From Limnoperna fortunei (Eukaryota > Mollusca > Bivalvia > Mytilida > Modiolidae), in the NCBI GenBank assembly GCA_944474755.1, contig OX104116.1, forward strand, positions 2,959,494 to 3,023,493: DNA of 64,000 nt, written 5' to 3'. Below are positions 22,201 through 33,207 of this stretch, in pieces (the first letter of the stretch is position 1; every line of letters begins with the position of its first letter). The notes beneath the pieces are model-generated. The model was given only the letters and a program-made list of their open reading frames with translations, was not told the origin of the DNA and ran no database searches. The position numbers were made by a program, and so were the translations under genes.

Positions 22201-22870
22201 TAGATAGATAGATAATTTTATTTGTCAATTAAGACGCCCCAAAGGAGCTGAACAATCAAATCAAGAATTAAAGTGTACAAATGATTTTCTTGATTTTAAG
22301 TAATTAGTAAAACATATGAGAAAGAGAGAGCGAGACAAAGAGAGAAAGAAAGAAAATTATAGTAAAATTAAATACAATTTTGATTCAGCAAGTACAGTAA
22401 TCCTAATAGAAGCAGAGCATGAGATACATAAATAATATAAATAGTGAAAGACAGGATTACAAAATAATACCATAAAATATATTTTTAATTTCAAGATAAT
22501 TATGACATACCAAGTTTTACATTCCTTACACTAAACAGATTTGTAAGTAAAAGATAAAGTTTGCTATAGATAAATTTATCTTCAGTAGAAAAAAGCCACA
22601 CAAATTTTTGTTTATTATCTAGTTGATATAAGTTAGGATATTTAAGAATAATTTCATTAATAATAGGCAGTCTAACATGACTTAGTGATGTACATTCAAA
22701 CAAAAAATGAATTTCATCTTCAACTGTCTGGTTACAAAATTTACATGTTCTCTGATCAAAAGGAATATTCTTATATCACTTATTTGGTATTATGCTCTTT
22801 AAAATCTATCTTATGAAATGATGTCTGTGTCTCAACATACATAGCTGCTCAGGGCGTAAACATGTAAGGG
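22201..22870 (-). pseudogene. 5'-truncated LINE: ORF2 C-terminus and 3' end
   Basis: Minus-strand translation in one frame from about 22850 reads RPEQLCMLRHRHHF, two in-frame stops, then RTCKFCNQTVEDEIHFLFEC and about 60 further residues to a stop at about 22502. C-x2-C followed by VEDE.HFLFEC is the post-RT cysteine motif of LINE ORF2 proteins. The 3' untranslated part ends at 22201 in a TCTA repeat (ATCTATCTATCTA on the minus strand), as expected of a LINE tail primed on target DNA. The RT domain is lost and the copy is dead. Confidence 0.65.
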
Positions 22871-23109
22871 ATGGAAGATGCCCACCCATTGGAAGGGTTT
22901 CAACTTATCATAGACAATTATCACCCTTGTTGGACATTAACTTTATGGTTTGTCTGCCTATAAAATGTCATCCGAGGGTGAACTAATGTGTTGTCAAGTA
23001 TTAAAACCGCTCGATTACACTATAACAATTGTATATAACATCAAATATCTAGACTACATAAAAACTGACATCTATTTTCTAAGTGATCATAATAAGCTGA
23101 ATTGCTTTT
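22871..23109. other. Anonymous DNA
   Basis: No feature is supported here, between the LINE end and the dispersed repeat. Confidence 0.4.
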
Positions 23110-23176
23110 CCGTAAATGGCCGATTTCTGGTGCAGATGACCCCGTACAGATGAGCTCACGCGCACACATCTGTACT
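23110..23176 (-). repeat. Left part of dispersed inverted-repeat element, split by a retrotransposon
   Basis: Its reverse complement matches about 16535-16620 (GTACAGATG.GTGCGCGTGAG, CCAGAAATCGGCCATTT). The match breaks exactly at TGTACT (23171-23176) and resumes after 28158. Confidence 0.85.
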
Positions 23177-23327
23177 AAGGATTATAAACATTGACTTATA
23201 CATTGTTCAATTGACATTAGCTTAGTCATTTATCCATAATATGTTTTATGTTCATTTCAGATTGACAGTGGTCATTGGTCATCATTATAAAGACATATAT
23301 GAATAAATGGACCTAGTTCTTATTTAT
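23177..23327 (+). repeat. 5' LTR of the decayed element
   Basis: About 151 bp, repeated at 28023-28158. It starts AAGGATTAT after the target duplication and ends CTTATTTAT before unique leader sequence. It keeps an 18-base segment (AT-rich, bounded by GAC repeats) that the 3' copy has lost. No clear primer binding site could be recognised directly after it. Confidence 0.8.
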
Positions 23328-23395
23328 GACCACGGCCAGAGAGGCAAGATAACAGTATATTTGTAAAAGAAATCATTTTGTAAGAATTTGTCATA

Positions 23396-24300
23396 ATGCC
23401 AGCAGTACATGTAGGATGTCCAATACCAGGCTGTGATTACGTAACGGACGACCTTGAGGTCGCAATCGTTGCCGCACTCATAACCGCTCACTGCTCCACA
23501 CACGCTTCTGGACAGGCTGCCAAAGTAGAAAAAACCCACAATATCGACAGCGGGAACAAGTGAAGAATGGGCATATTTCCAATCTCGATGATCTGACTAT
23601 GCAGACGCATTTAAAATCGAGGGCCGTGATCGCGTGGTACAGCTTTTAGCTTGCTGCGAGGAACAACTTCGAAAAGACTTAACACGATCAGCTGGTGGCA
23701 GTCTTACTAACAAGTCTGAAGTAGAAGTGATGGCAGCAATAACAAAACTGGCAGTTCGAGAAGAAAACACCATGGTAGCTCGAGTGACCCTGCATAACAT
23801 GCGTCAAGATCGTGATGAGCCTGTACGCAGTTTCTGTGCACGACTTAGCGGACAGGCTAGTGTTTGCAAATTTCTTATTAAGTGTCCAGCTTGCAGCGCT
23901 GATGTAAGTTACACAGACACAATAGTGAGAGACGTACTAGCACGCGGCATATGTTACCCTGAAATACAATTGGATCTCCTTGGTGATAAGAATTAGGACA
24001 TGTCATTAGAAGAAGTAGCACAATTTGTTGAAGCTAAAGAGTCTGGAAAACGATGTGCTTCCCGACTATTAGAATCTCATGAGGTCCAAGCAGCAACCAG
24101 TAGTCCATACAGAAAGGAAAAACAAACCGCTGTCAAAGATAAAAACGAAGCCTGCTCATACTGTGGCAAAAAAGGACATGGCAAAACGCTCCTGTCCGTG
24201 CAAGAAAATCAGAATGTCTAGCTTACGGTCATAGATGTGAACACTGCAATCGAGAAAACCACTTCGAGAGTGTTTGCTGGAGTAAGGACAAACCGAAGCG
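23396..24300 (+). pseudogene. gag: Gag relic of the decayed element
   Basis: ATG at 23396 opens a frame with two early cysteines and an H..HC..H group that looks like an N-terminal zinc finger. The frame ends at TGA 23561-23563 after a shift near the A-run at 23528-23534. The continuation is in another frame, with TGA at 23589-23591 and TAG at 23994-23996. Two CCHC-type knuckles follow around 24153-24180 (second half displaced by a frameshift near 24180) and 24236-24277. Intact relatives encode one protein, so at least two frameshifts and two premature stops disable this copy. It directly precedes the protease. Confidence 0.8.
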
Positions 24301-24489
24301 AAACCCAGTGCTCACAATGCCAAGACTACGAGAATTCGGTGTTTAACACCTTGTGCAGCGTATCATCAATCAACAACACACTGATAAGACATTGGCTTTG
24401 GACCACCACCTATATGACAACTTAACTGATACTTGGATAAAAAGACCTTCAAATCTCAACCGTTCATAAATCTTACAATCAGAGCATCA

Positions 24490-25015
24490 ACCGAGGATTA
24501 CGAAGCCCTTTGGTTTCCACCTTAAAGCTGGTACACACGCTGTTCGTATTTTTGCGATGGCAGACACTGGATGCCAAAGCTGTCTCGCAGGTATCAAAGT
24601 CATCCACAAATTTGGCCTCAAGGAAAGTGACCTCATTCCTGTAACTATGAAAATGATCGCTGCAAATAACAAGGGCATTAAAATCCTCGGTGCAATAATA
24701 ATTCGGATCTCAGGAACTGATGAACAATGGAGCCTTGTAGAGAATAGGCAAATGACATATGTTACTGACAATTCCGATAAGCTCTTCATTAGTAGGGAAG
24801 CATGCATCGCCCTTGGCATGATATCTGGAAGTTTTCCGACTATCGGTGAAATCTACGACACCCAATCCGAAGCAATGAATCAAACTCAGGATACCACCAA
24901 CAATGAGGTTGGAAGCATAAGCGGACTAGCGAATCAATGTGACTGCCCTAAACGTCAACTGCCACCTCCGCCTCCTACGGAATTACCGTACAGTGCAACT
25001 GACACCAACCGCCTT
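24490..25015 (+). pseudogene. pol: Aspartic protease relic of the decayed element
   Basis: A D-T-G active-site triplet is encoded at 24563-24571, followed by a long open stretch with the KLGL/ISREACIALGM type of sequence common between protease and RT in this family. A proline run (24959-24979) and a stop TAA at 25016-25018 close the frame; RT-like sequence resumes immediately after in the same frame. The ATG at 24557 sits inside the domain and is not a genuine start. Confidence 0.75.
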
Positions 25016-25900
25016 TAACTAAAGAACTACCTCCTGGAGTACTATAAATCAAGTACATTCAACGTCTGTGACCACCAACCGGTACCATTAATGGATGGAC
25101 CGCCAATGAAGTTGATGATCGATCCAAATGCTGAAACTGTCGCTCATCACACACCAGTGCCAGTGCCGTTACATTGGCAAGAGGGAGTTAAAGCTGGACT
25201 CGACTAAAACGTCCGCTTTGGTGTCCTTGAACCTGTTCTAATTGGAGAACCAGTTACTTGGTGCCATCGGATGGTTGTATGTGCTAAGAAAAACGGCACA
25301 CCTCGAAGATCAGTTGAATGTCAGCCTCTCAATGTACACGCTAAGAGAGGAACGCATCATACGTCTTCGCCATTTTACCAAGGTCAGTACCACAGGGAAA
25401 AAAAATCCGTCTTTGATGCCTGGAACGGGTACCACAGTGTACCGATTCAAGAATTTTACCGACACTTAACTAAATCACTCCTTAGGCGCGCTATCGTTAT
25501 AAAACAGTCCCTCAAGGATACATTGCTTCTGGCGACGGATATACTCGAAGATACGATGAAAAAGTTGTCGAGATACCCAACCAAAACTAATTGTGTCAAT
25601 GATGTTTTTCTCTGGTCTGATTCAATAGAGGAGAGTTTCGTCCAAGCTGAACAATTGATAATATATGTGGAAGACACGGCATCACACTCAACCCTGACCC
25701 TGTCGAAGAAGACACGCTGGATTCCAAGTAACCCCTGACACAGTTCGCCCATGTGCAAGATATCTAAGTGCAATTATGGACTTTCCGACCCCGAGAAATA
25801 TCACCGATGTCAGATCTTGGTTCGGTCTAGTAAATAAAGTATCGTACACTTTCAACATGACAGAAAAAATGCTACCATTCATAGAGTTATTGAAACCAGA
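25016..25900 (+). pseudogene. pol: Reverse transcriptase relic with altered catalytic site
   Basis: Recognisable RT pieces in order: a PMKLMIDPNA...VPVPLHW N-terminal stretch, an in-frame TAA near 25206 (D* NVRFGVLEP), WCHRMVVCAKKNG.PRRSVE (fingers), FDAWNGYHSVPI, then a frame-disturbed palm. The active-site segment reads C-V-N-D-V (25592-25606), so the first aspartate of the expected DD pair is Asn (AAT at 25598-25600). Downstream WFGLVNK...F (around 25811) belongs to the RT thumb/connection. With several stops and shifts this cannot work. Confidence 0.8.
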
Positions 25901-26395
25901 AACACCGATCATGCTCTTGATAAAGCAAGATACTTGTTCTTGGGTGTGAAGATCTTGTAATCGCAGTTGACCATAAACCCTTGTTGAAAATATTTGGTGA
26001 CAGATCATTGGAGGACATCTCGAATTCACGTCTCAGAAACTTAAAGGAAAAGTCCCTTCGATATCGATTTCGCATGATTCATATTCCAGGGGTCAAGCAT
26101 CTTGCTGCAGATGGAGTGTCACGCCATCCAACCGGAAAATCTGAAAAGCCATCGCTTCAAGATGACATCGCATCAGTTAACAGCGTACCTTCTGTGAGAC
26201 ATGTTCTCCTACCCACATTGCCATCAGCATATCCTGTTCTAAATGACAATGATGATGATACTTGTATAACAGCATCAGCAGTATGCTCACTTGACCTACC
26301 TTCCGTGAGAGCAGTTACCTGGGACAGAGTTCGCACTGTCACAAGTAGTGTCACAAGTAGTGACGATAACATGAACTCTTCAGCCTTATAGAATG
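25901..26395 (+). pseudogene. pol: Truncated RNase H relic
   Basis: Sequence jumps from the RT connection straight to LFLGCEDLVIAVDHKPLLKIF (around 25930-25995) and then the RLRNLKEKSLRYRF...HIPGVKHLAADGVSRHP tail typical of the C-terminal end of Ty3/gypsy RNase H. The N-terminal half with the first catalytic Asp and Glu is missing, an internal deletion of roughly 100 codons relative to the family's usual length. The frame then runs open to TAG at 26389-26391. Confidence 0.75.
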
Positions 26396-27842
26396 TTGGG
26401 TGCCCGAGTCTCGTCAAGAATTTCCTGCACAGCTTCGAGAGTATTTTCAATTCCGTGAGCATCTCTACACTGTAGATGGAGTGATACTATACAAGGATCG
26501 TGTAGTAGTTCCTCCAGCTCTCCGACAAGAAGTTCTCGTATTTCTTCATTCAGCACATCAATGAATCACCTCTATGGTATCGCGAGCAGAGTCCTCCGTG
26601 TTTTGGCAATGGATAACACCTTCTTTAACAGCACTTTGAGCCGGATGCAAACACTGCAATCGTATCGCACCTTCGAATCCTAGTGTTCCGCCTACACCCC
26701 TAATATCTCCAGATTACACATTCCAATGGGTTTGTGCAGATTATTTTCACCATCAAGGTATTGGATATTTAGTTTTAGTTGATCGATACTCGAATTGGCC
26801 CATACTTGAACGATCTTCGAATGGTGCAGAGGGTCTTCTAACATTTGGGATTCCGGATAAATTTACCTCTGACGGCGGGCCCGAATTTACGGCAATGTCA
26901 GCCAGGCAATTCTTAAATGACTGGGGAGTCCATCACCGCCTCTCCTCCGTGGCTTTCCCGCACAGTTATTGCAGAGCCGAAATAGGCGTGAAACCCGTTA
27001 AGCGTCTTATTGCCGACAACACAGGTAGTAGCGGGGATCTTAACACTGATTAATTTCAACGTGCTATGCTTCAATACAGGAACACACCTGACAGAGACAC
27101 CAAGTTATCTCCTGCAATATGTACATTTGGTCATCCCATCAGAGACTTCATACCAGTTCCGCCCGTCAGGTACAGTCCCCACAATACATGGAAGGAAATA
27201 CTCGATGCAAAAGAGGAAGCTCAAAGACACCGACACCTTAAACAGGGAGAGTGATTATCAGAGCACACTAAAAGACTACCCACACTCTCCGTAGGCGACC
27301 GGGTTCGAATCCAAAATCAAACAGGAAATCACCCCCTGAAATGGGACAAAACCGGCGTCATCATAGAAGTCCGCCAATTCGATCAATACGTCGGAAGAGT
27401 TGATGGTTCTGGTAGTGTCACACTAAGAAACCGAAAGTCTTTGAGGCAATACATGCCTGTCAGGAGTATTCCAGAAGTCCGTACCATTAGGGGTGTTGAA
27501 ACTCAGTTTGTACCTTTTTCCAATCCTCCGACCACTAAAGCGTCTGAGACTATTGCGAAGGACACCATTCCTACAACGAAAAATCAGGACACACATGGTA
27601 CTATCCAGTTGAGCACGTTGCCGTTAACAAATGGTAATACCACTAACACTCGTTTTGATGTCACTGCTCCGGAATGCCATCCAAGTGATAGCAACACAGA
27701 GAATCATCAAGCTGAGATTCAGTCTCCCAGTGATAGCACACACTCTCCATCGCGTGTCACCTCCATGCCAAATTTGGAGCAACGCAAATCTATTCTTACC
27801 CGTCGCCCGCCAACATGGCACCGTGATTTCGAGATGACCTAG
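26396..27842 (+). pseudogene. pol: Integrase relic and C-terminal tail
   Basis: The zinc-binding end shows the C-x2-C pair (GCKHC, around 26645-26656), with the histidine part interrupted by a stop. The core keeps D (26739-26741), D in SDGG (26871-26873) and E (26979-26981), so the DDE residues survive despite shifts. YRNTP and a GDRVRIQN...LKWDKTGVIIEV stretch (about 27290-27390) correspond to the C-terminal DNA-binding module. The last frame (27441-27842) is a low-complexity Ser/Thr/Pro tail ending in TAG. Stops at 26562, 27050 and 27255 or thereabouts break the domain. Confidence 0.8.
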
Positions 27843-28004
27843 TCTACACATGACCGTAACTATTTACCGAGTTTCCGTTTCTTCTAATGCTAACAGGAGT
27901 GTTCATGAAACTATAATTTTGGACGTTAATTTGTTATGCAATGTTTGGTCAGTTTTAAACCGATCTACGCATGAAAGACATTTTACAAGGCTGTTTAAAA
28001 ACTT

Positions 28005-28158
28005 GGGGGGGGGGGAGAAAGAGGATTATTAACATTGACTTATACATCGTTCAATTGAAATTAGCTTAGTCATTTATCCTTAATATGTTTTACGTGTATG
28101 TTCATTTCTGATTGACCGTGGTCATTGTTCATCATTATAAAGACCTAGTTCTTATTTA
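28005..28158 (+). repeat. Polypurine tract and 3' LTR of the decayed element
   Basis: An 11-G run plus AGAAAG (28005-28021) abuts the LTR copy that starts at AGGATTATTAAC. The LTR is about 136 bp, 18 bp shorter than the 5' copy at one site and 6 bp longer at another. It ends TTATTTA before TGTACT. Confidence 0.8.
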
Positions 28159-28450
28159 TGTACTTGCTGCGTCATCCAGTCAAAACGCCAGAAACAAGAA
28201 CGTTGTTATGGAAGCATAACAACGTTCTTGTTTGACGTTCTTGTTTCCAGCGTTCTGATTGCTCAGAGACAATAGAGTCTAAAACAATGGAGAGTCTATA
28301 GGATATAGCTATATATTTCCTGCGCTTTTGGGAAAGCCCGTGTGAACTTTCACTCGCTCCACTGGCGAAAAGACACAAAATTTCTATCACTTGGGAAGAT
28401 CAACAGGTCTTTCCCAAAACGTATGGAAGAACCTATTATTCTTTTTTATG
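28159..28450 (-). repeat. Right part of dispersed inverted-repeat element
   Basis: The reverse complement aligns with 16190-16540 through the CCAATCA-type inverted pair and the GGTTGATC / CTTTCCCAAA segment, with substitutions and small gaps. Together with 23110-23176 it reconstitutes a second copy of that family, here on the minus strand. Confidence 0.85.
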
Positions 28451-29149
28451 TCATCTTGAACTATAGCATACCTGTATTCGTTTATTGGATAACAGAACGG
28501 CAAAACGATCCAGTTCTTTGTTTGGGATAGGGAAGACACAATCGTTTGTTGCCCTGTTTGATTACATTTGAAACGAGAGAAATAATTTTTAACGGAAACA
28601 CATAAGGCGTAAGAGGTAATTGCTGCGAGCGTTGGCCTTACGAATACCGGTTGATCGATTGAATGTGTAGATATCACGTGTAATTTGTTTAATAACACCA
28701 GATTTAATTTATATTCATTTATATGAGTGTGCAGTTGTCAACCTAAGTGCTAAGCATTGTAACATGTTTGGATAGTATACAGGCTAAAATGGGGATAAAA
28801 AAGTAGTTTGTCCCTCCGTCTGCCCAAATTCCGCCCGGCGCGTAATTTTCGCGCATTTTCTATCACGACAAAAACGTCATTGAGGATTCTGTTTTGTTCG
28901 TAATAAGATGCAGACCTTAATTTATACCGCTTATTCATCTCTTTGAAGTCTATTCTACACTTTCAATACCCACTAGGGCCCTAGATTCCTCGTTCCTTTG
29001 TGTGCATCCACATTGTTGCAACTATAGCTACACATCTGACAAATATACTTATTCATAATAATGGTTTTAATTCAAAAAATACAGTCCATCCCTTTGATAT
29101 TGTGAATACAATTAAGTTTATCACAATTAGGAATACTTCCGATAGAAAG
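28451..29149. other. Anonymous DNA
   Basis: No gene was recognised. The open frames here are short and lack recognisable motifs. Confidence 0.4.
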
Positions 29150-29333
29150 TCAGTACGGTGTATGACCACCTCGAGCTGCAAACACTTCCCTGCATCTCCT
29201 TGACATAGAGTCTAACAATGTTCTGCATTATTATGTGAAATAGTTCGCAATTTTTTGTTGCAACATTTGACGGAGCTAATCGAGTCTGAGGGCGGACGTT
29301 GGTCCCACAATTGTTCAATCGGATTCGGAAGCC
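29150..29333 (-). pseudogene. Tc1/mariner transposase C-terminal relic
   Basis: Minus-strand reading gives LPNPIEQLWD (29304-29333), the third acidic catalytic motif region of Tc1-type transposases. After frame changes it gives DSMSRRCREVFAARGGHT.Y (29153-29212), their usual C-terminal end. At least two frameshifts separate the pieces. The catalytic N-terminal part and terminal repeats were not found, so only a fragment remains. Confidence 0.7.
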
Positions 29334-29629
29334 GCTGATGTAAACAATCATAATTCTATTCATGCTTTAAATGTTTTAATAACAAATGTTTTGATTGGAT
29401 AAATGCAATTGACTTATCTCATATCAAATAATTTATAAATCGATATTTCCTCTGAGCGGACTACTTTCAGTATCAAATGTAACAAGATGGCGTCATCACA
29501 GCGTATCGTCAGGGAGAGTGAACACTGTTTCGTCTGTCGCAATTATTTCTAATTAAATCGATCGAGATTTAGAATAAATATAACATAAATACACCATTTA
29601 GTTTCATTTTGTTGTTTTTGTCTCGCCTG
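29334..29629. other. Anonymous DNA
   Basis: Nothing was recognised between the transposase relic and the next repeat. Confidence 0.4.
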
Positions 29630-30060
29630 CGACGATAGTCGTTTGCGGTGAGACATATATATGGGAATCCGGCGGCGTCGGCGGCATCGTAAAACATTTG
29701 GACATTAATCTTTATATCTTTGTAAGCTTAAGCCCTAGGTCCATCAAATTTGGTCCAGTGGTAGCTTATGATGAGTCCTTGCCAGTCAGTAACCTGTCAC
29801 CAGACCTTGACCTCAATTTCACTGTCCAGTGACTCCGTTAAAGTTTTTGGTTAAGGCAGTTCCTCTTAACCATGCATAGTACTAATATTTTGTTTACACA
29901 CATGCTTTTAACCATATAGCTCGCATCTGCGATGCTTGCCTATGAATACTACATGACTGTCTAGTAGGTGTCACCATACCTTGACCTCAGTTTCACGGTC
30001 CAGCGACTACGTTAGTTTTTGTATTAGCAATATGTTTTATATATTCCTACGCTTTCCGCC
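29630..30060 (+). repeat. Internally duplicated dispersed repeat
   Basis: Two related blocks about 170 bp apart (near 29808 and 29970) share CACCA.ACCTTGACCTCA.TTTCAC followed by GTCCAG.GACT.CGTTA. The GC-rich GGCGGCGTCGGCGGCATCG start at 29672 is unusual for the surroundings. It resembles dispersed repeats common in marine invertebrate genomes (recollection, not checked). No coding sequence. Confidence 0.55.
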
Positions 30061-30440
30061 TAGATAAATTTTGAGGTCTAGATGTGTTTCTGCAACTGTT
30101 TTGAAGCTTTAAAAATAGTAAAGATTTATGAGGATTATAAGGATTAAACACCGGACTAAATTTATCGCCGTAAAAAGAAGATAAAGACGATCATAAAATA
30201 AAACATAATTAAAAGCATTTCTTCTTATTTTGTAGTGTTTGGTTTTTGTTCACGGATCCAACAATATGTTAAGGGACTCCTTTATAAGTTTAGAATATTG
30301 CCCGTTCTTGAATATTGAAAAGCAAGATTATATGCTTTAAAGGGGTTTTTAATTTGACAAAACATTGATATAAAAAATGACCTGTATCAAACTCACTTTA
30401 AAGCCAAATACACAATTCAAATCGAGCAACTCAAATTTCA
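30061..30440. other. Anonymous AT-rich DNA
   Basis: Nothing was recognised. Confidence 0.4.
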
Positions 30441-30635
30441 AAATTTGAAATATTCCTTATAATTTAATTTTAACTATAAATCTAAACAATTTTTATTGTA
30501 AAAACGTATTATAACTTGCGGGACCTATGACATATTCTTACGCCGTTTAAATTCAAATAGTTCCATGACGTCATCGACGTTTTTACAATAAAAGATTGAT
30601 AGTTATAATTGAATAATAAGGAATATTTCAAATTT
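30441..30635. repeat. Foldback/MITE-like element, about 60-bp arms
   Basis: 30441-30507 and 30577-30635 are imperfect inverted copies (AAATTTGAAATATTCC outer end, GTAAAAACGT inner end). The loop carries TTCAAATAGTTCCATGACGT, also present in reverse at 17305-17345. It overlaps the next foldback by sharing the GAATATTTCAAATTT word. Confidence 0.75.
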
Positions 30636-30767
30636 CTGAACAGGTTATACGATATAATATGGTTTGGATCTGTTTACCCAATTCATAAACAGCTTCACGA
30701 TTTATTAGGCGTAAACAGACCCAAACCATATTATATCGTATAACCAGTTCAGAAATTTGAAGTATTC
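30621..30767. repeat. Foldback element, 57-bp arms, 33-base loop
   Basis: 30621-30677 and 30711-30767 are inverted with three mismatches; inner ends are GTCTGTTTAC-like / GTAAACAGAC. The right arm is also where the duplicated 3.5-kb segment begins (GTTCAGAAATTTGAAG at 30747). Confidence 0.85.
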
Positions 30768-31245
30768 ATAAAGTATATTGCTTCATTCACATTTATCGCT
30801 CACTACGAAACAAATAACTTATGAAAAAAAATATTGATAATGAGAAATGACAATTCTTATCATGGGCGCTTTACCATAGAAATAGCGTTCAACGGCGTCA
30901 TTCATTATGGTCTCATGATACATCCAAATAATCAAATTAAAAAGTTCTATGTTATTCTCTCAAAGTTGAAATCCGTTAAGCATATAAATTCGTCAAATTC
31001 TATAACATGTTGCGTTTTTTCGTGTAAGCGACGTCGTTTAAAAAGGTACAATTTATTAAGGTGTTGTTCGGTTAATCAGTTCTTATAGTATACCGAGAAT
31101 TTCAAAGCGCTAAAATTTGCACTTATCATTTAGTTGCCAGTGTAAGTCGCCGAACCTCTAAATATACATGTGTATTACAAAACAATATATATAACCGATA
31201 ATTTTAGAATACAACAGTTAACTGCAGGGAGTACAGCAAAAAATA

Positions 31246-31353
<108 letters not shown>

Positions 31354-33082
31354 ACGAAACGCTATTCATAATATTTCGTAATATGTTTCTAGAATTTTTT
31401 TAATAGCGTACCAAACTAAAAATAAAATTTTGTCTGAAAATTATGTGTATTACTCAATTCGACAATGTTCAAAAAGTTATGAAAAGTCATTGTTCGAATA
31501 CATTTAAAATTATTTACACTCATTTAATTAACTTTTGTTTTCTTTTAATATCCGGATTTTTAACTAAACCCTCATTTATCAATTATTTAAAATATACAAC
31601 TCTATTTTTAACATACATGTACTGGAGACTTAATTAATTTGTTTCCGTTTATGAATTTTTACAGACTTTACGACACGGTCTAAGTTTTTTTACTTTGAAT
31701 AGGGTTAAACACCAATTTGAGCAATTTTCCAGCTACATAACGGAGTTTATATGGAAGCAGGAGTACCCGGTCACCTAAAACAGTAAAAATCCTTGTCAGT
31801 AAAGATTGAAGTCGAGTACATATATAACCTGTCCGTAGTAACGCGAAAAGTCGCACGCTTAGTGTCGACAAGCCGATGAAGACTAACAACCACTCTAGCG
31901 ACTGCGATTCGGAATCACGATAAGAACTCGTATTTCGGTTAGTCTGTTCATTACTTTGATTGAACATGATTTATTCGGACAATAAAAAAAAAATCTACAT
32001 CTTGTATTCTATTCCGTTCCGCCTGGCACTGTTTATATCCCCATTTGTTTTTTTATTGACCAAAAATATATTTTAATATTAATTAACTGAATTTTCCGTC
32101 AGGTTTACAAAAAACTTGACATGTTTTGAGATGTCTTGTAGTCTAATTTGACTAAACAAAATTACAAGGAAATTAAAATTTGTAGAACTTGAATTTAAAA
32201 ACACGAAACAATGAAGGACTTCTCCGCTAAATGTTCTAACATTGAAACTTGAGAAGTTAGTTCTACATGATTATATTAATATAACAAAGGGTTCACATTA
32301 TTGTTATAAAATCTCCAAAACATGTATCATTATTGGCGTTCATACAAAAGATTTGAACAGGTGTAACGGAAAGTAGACTGCTATTTTACCAATCGGTTTT
32401 ATACTATATCTGTTTATAGGTAAGAGTTTGTTTTTTTACATAAAATTTCAAAGTAATTTATATATTATATCTGGACAATAATTTGGTCGTTAAGGTTAAT
32501 TATATGTCATCTGTTATTTTATTTTTTCGATTTCTGGCCATACTTCGCCCCTATTGTGTATCACACATTATCATTTAGATTGACATAGATTTATTTCGAT
32601 CGATTTTTTTCTGGTTCAATATTTACATTACACAATGGTTGTCAGCTGTGACGTTTAAAACATATTCATTACAAATAAAAAGTTATGCCAACAAAACTGA
32701 ACTTCAGTGTCCTTTTCTAATAGTATTTATTTGAAGTACATGTCAGGTCCGTCGGTTTCTAATTTGGCATTTTTTTGTAAATAAACATGTTCGTTACAAA
32801 TGAACGCTATATCCCAATGATTCGGTTACATATTTAAAAGTTATATTGTTTTTTTTACCAATGCAATACAGACGGAAATTGTAACCCGGTATCAGCGCTG
32901 ATGACGTTACCAAAGACGACGGGCTGATATCGATGACGCAACCATTGACGACGGGCTAACACGTGTCAGCCACTCGTTAATATAAACGTCATCGAGATCA
33001 GCCTGTAGTCAACTGTGAAGTATCGGGTCAAATAAAGTGATGTTGTGTCCAGAAATTTATAATTTTGTTAATAATTATAGAT

Positions 33083-33207
33083 TAATATATGGGCTAATCC
33101 ATATCGATTTGGTATCATCCCGAGACCCCATATCAGCCGGAGTCGAGAGCTTATATGGGTCCAGGGATATTACCCAGGTCGATATGGATGATCCCATATA
33201 CTAATAT
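33083..33207. repeat. Imperfect hairpin, copy 1
   Basis: ATATGGG.TAATCCATATCGA near 33086 is inverted by TCGATATGGATGATCCCATAT near 33179, with GC-richer sequence between. It is duplicated at 37064-37193. Possibly a small foldback element. Confidence 0.7.

Larger units (their letters stand above)
23177..28158 (+). mobile_element. Decayed Ty3/gypsy element with short LTRs and TGTACT target duplication
   Basis: About 5 kb long. It has direct terminal repeats (23177-23327 and about 28023-28158), a gag relic with two zinc knuckles, then protease, RT, a truncated RNase H, integrase and a purine tract at 28005-28022. TGTACT flanks it at 23171-23176 and 28159-28164, a 5-6 bp duplication that fits Ty3/gypsy. 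The copy of the host repeat at 16170-16625 is continuous across this point, confirming insertion. The termini lack the usual TG...CA. By my hand alignment the two LTRs differ at 7 positions over about 118 bases plus 6- and 18-base gaps, so the insertion is not recent. It is a different family from the element at 1-6602. Confidence 0.9.

Noticed and set aside
23324..23539. Minus-strand 71-codon frame at the start of the decayed element
   Set aside because: Shadow of the gag leader and N-terminal gag relic on the plus strand.
31680..31967. 95-codon minus-strand frame, repeated at 35675-35884
   Set aside because: The second copy has a stop within the homologous upstream part, and no domain is recognised. 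Conservation reflects the recent segmental duplication.
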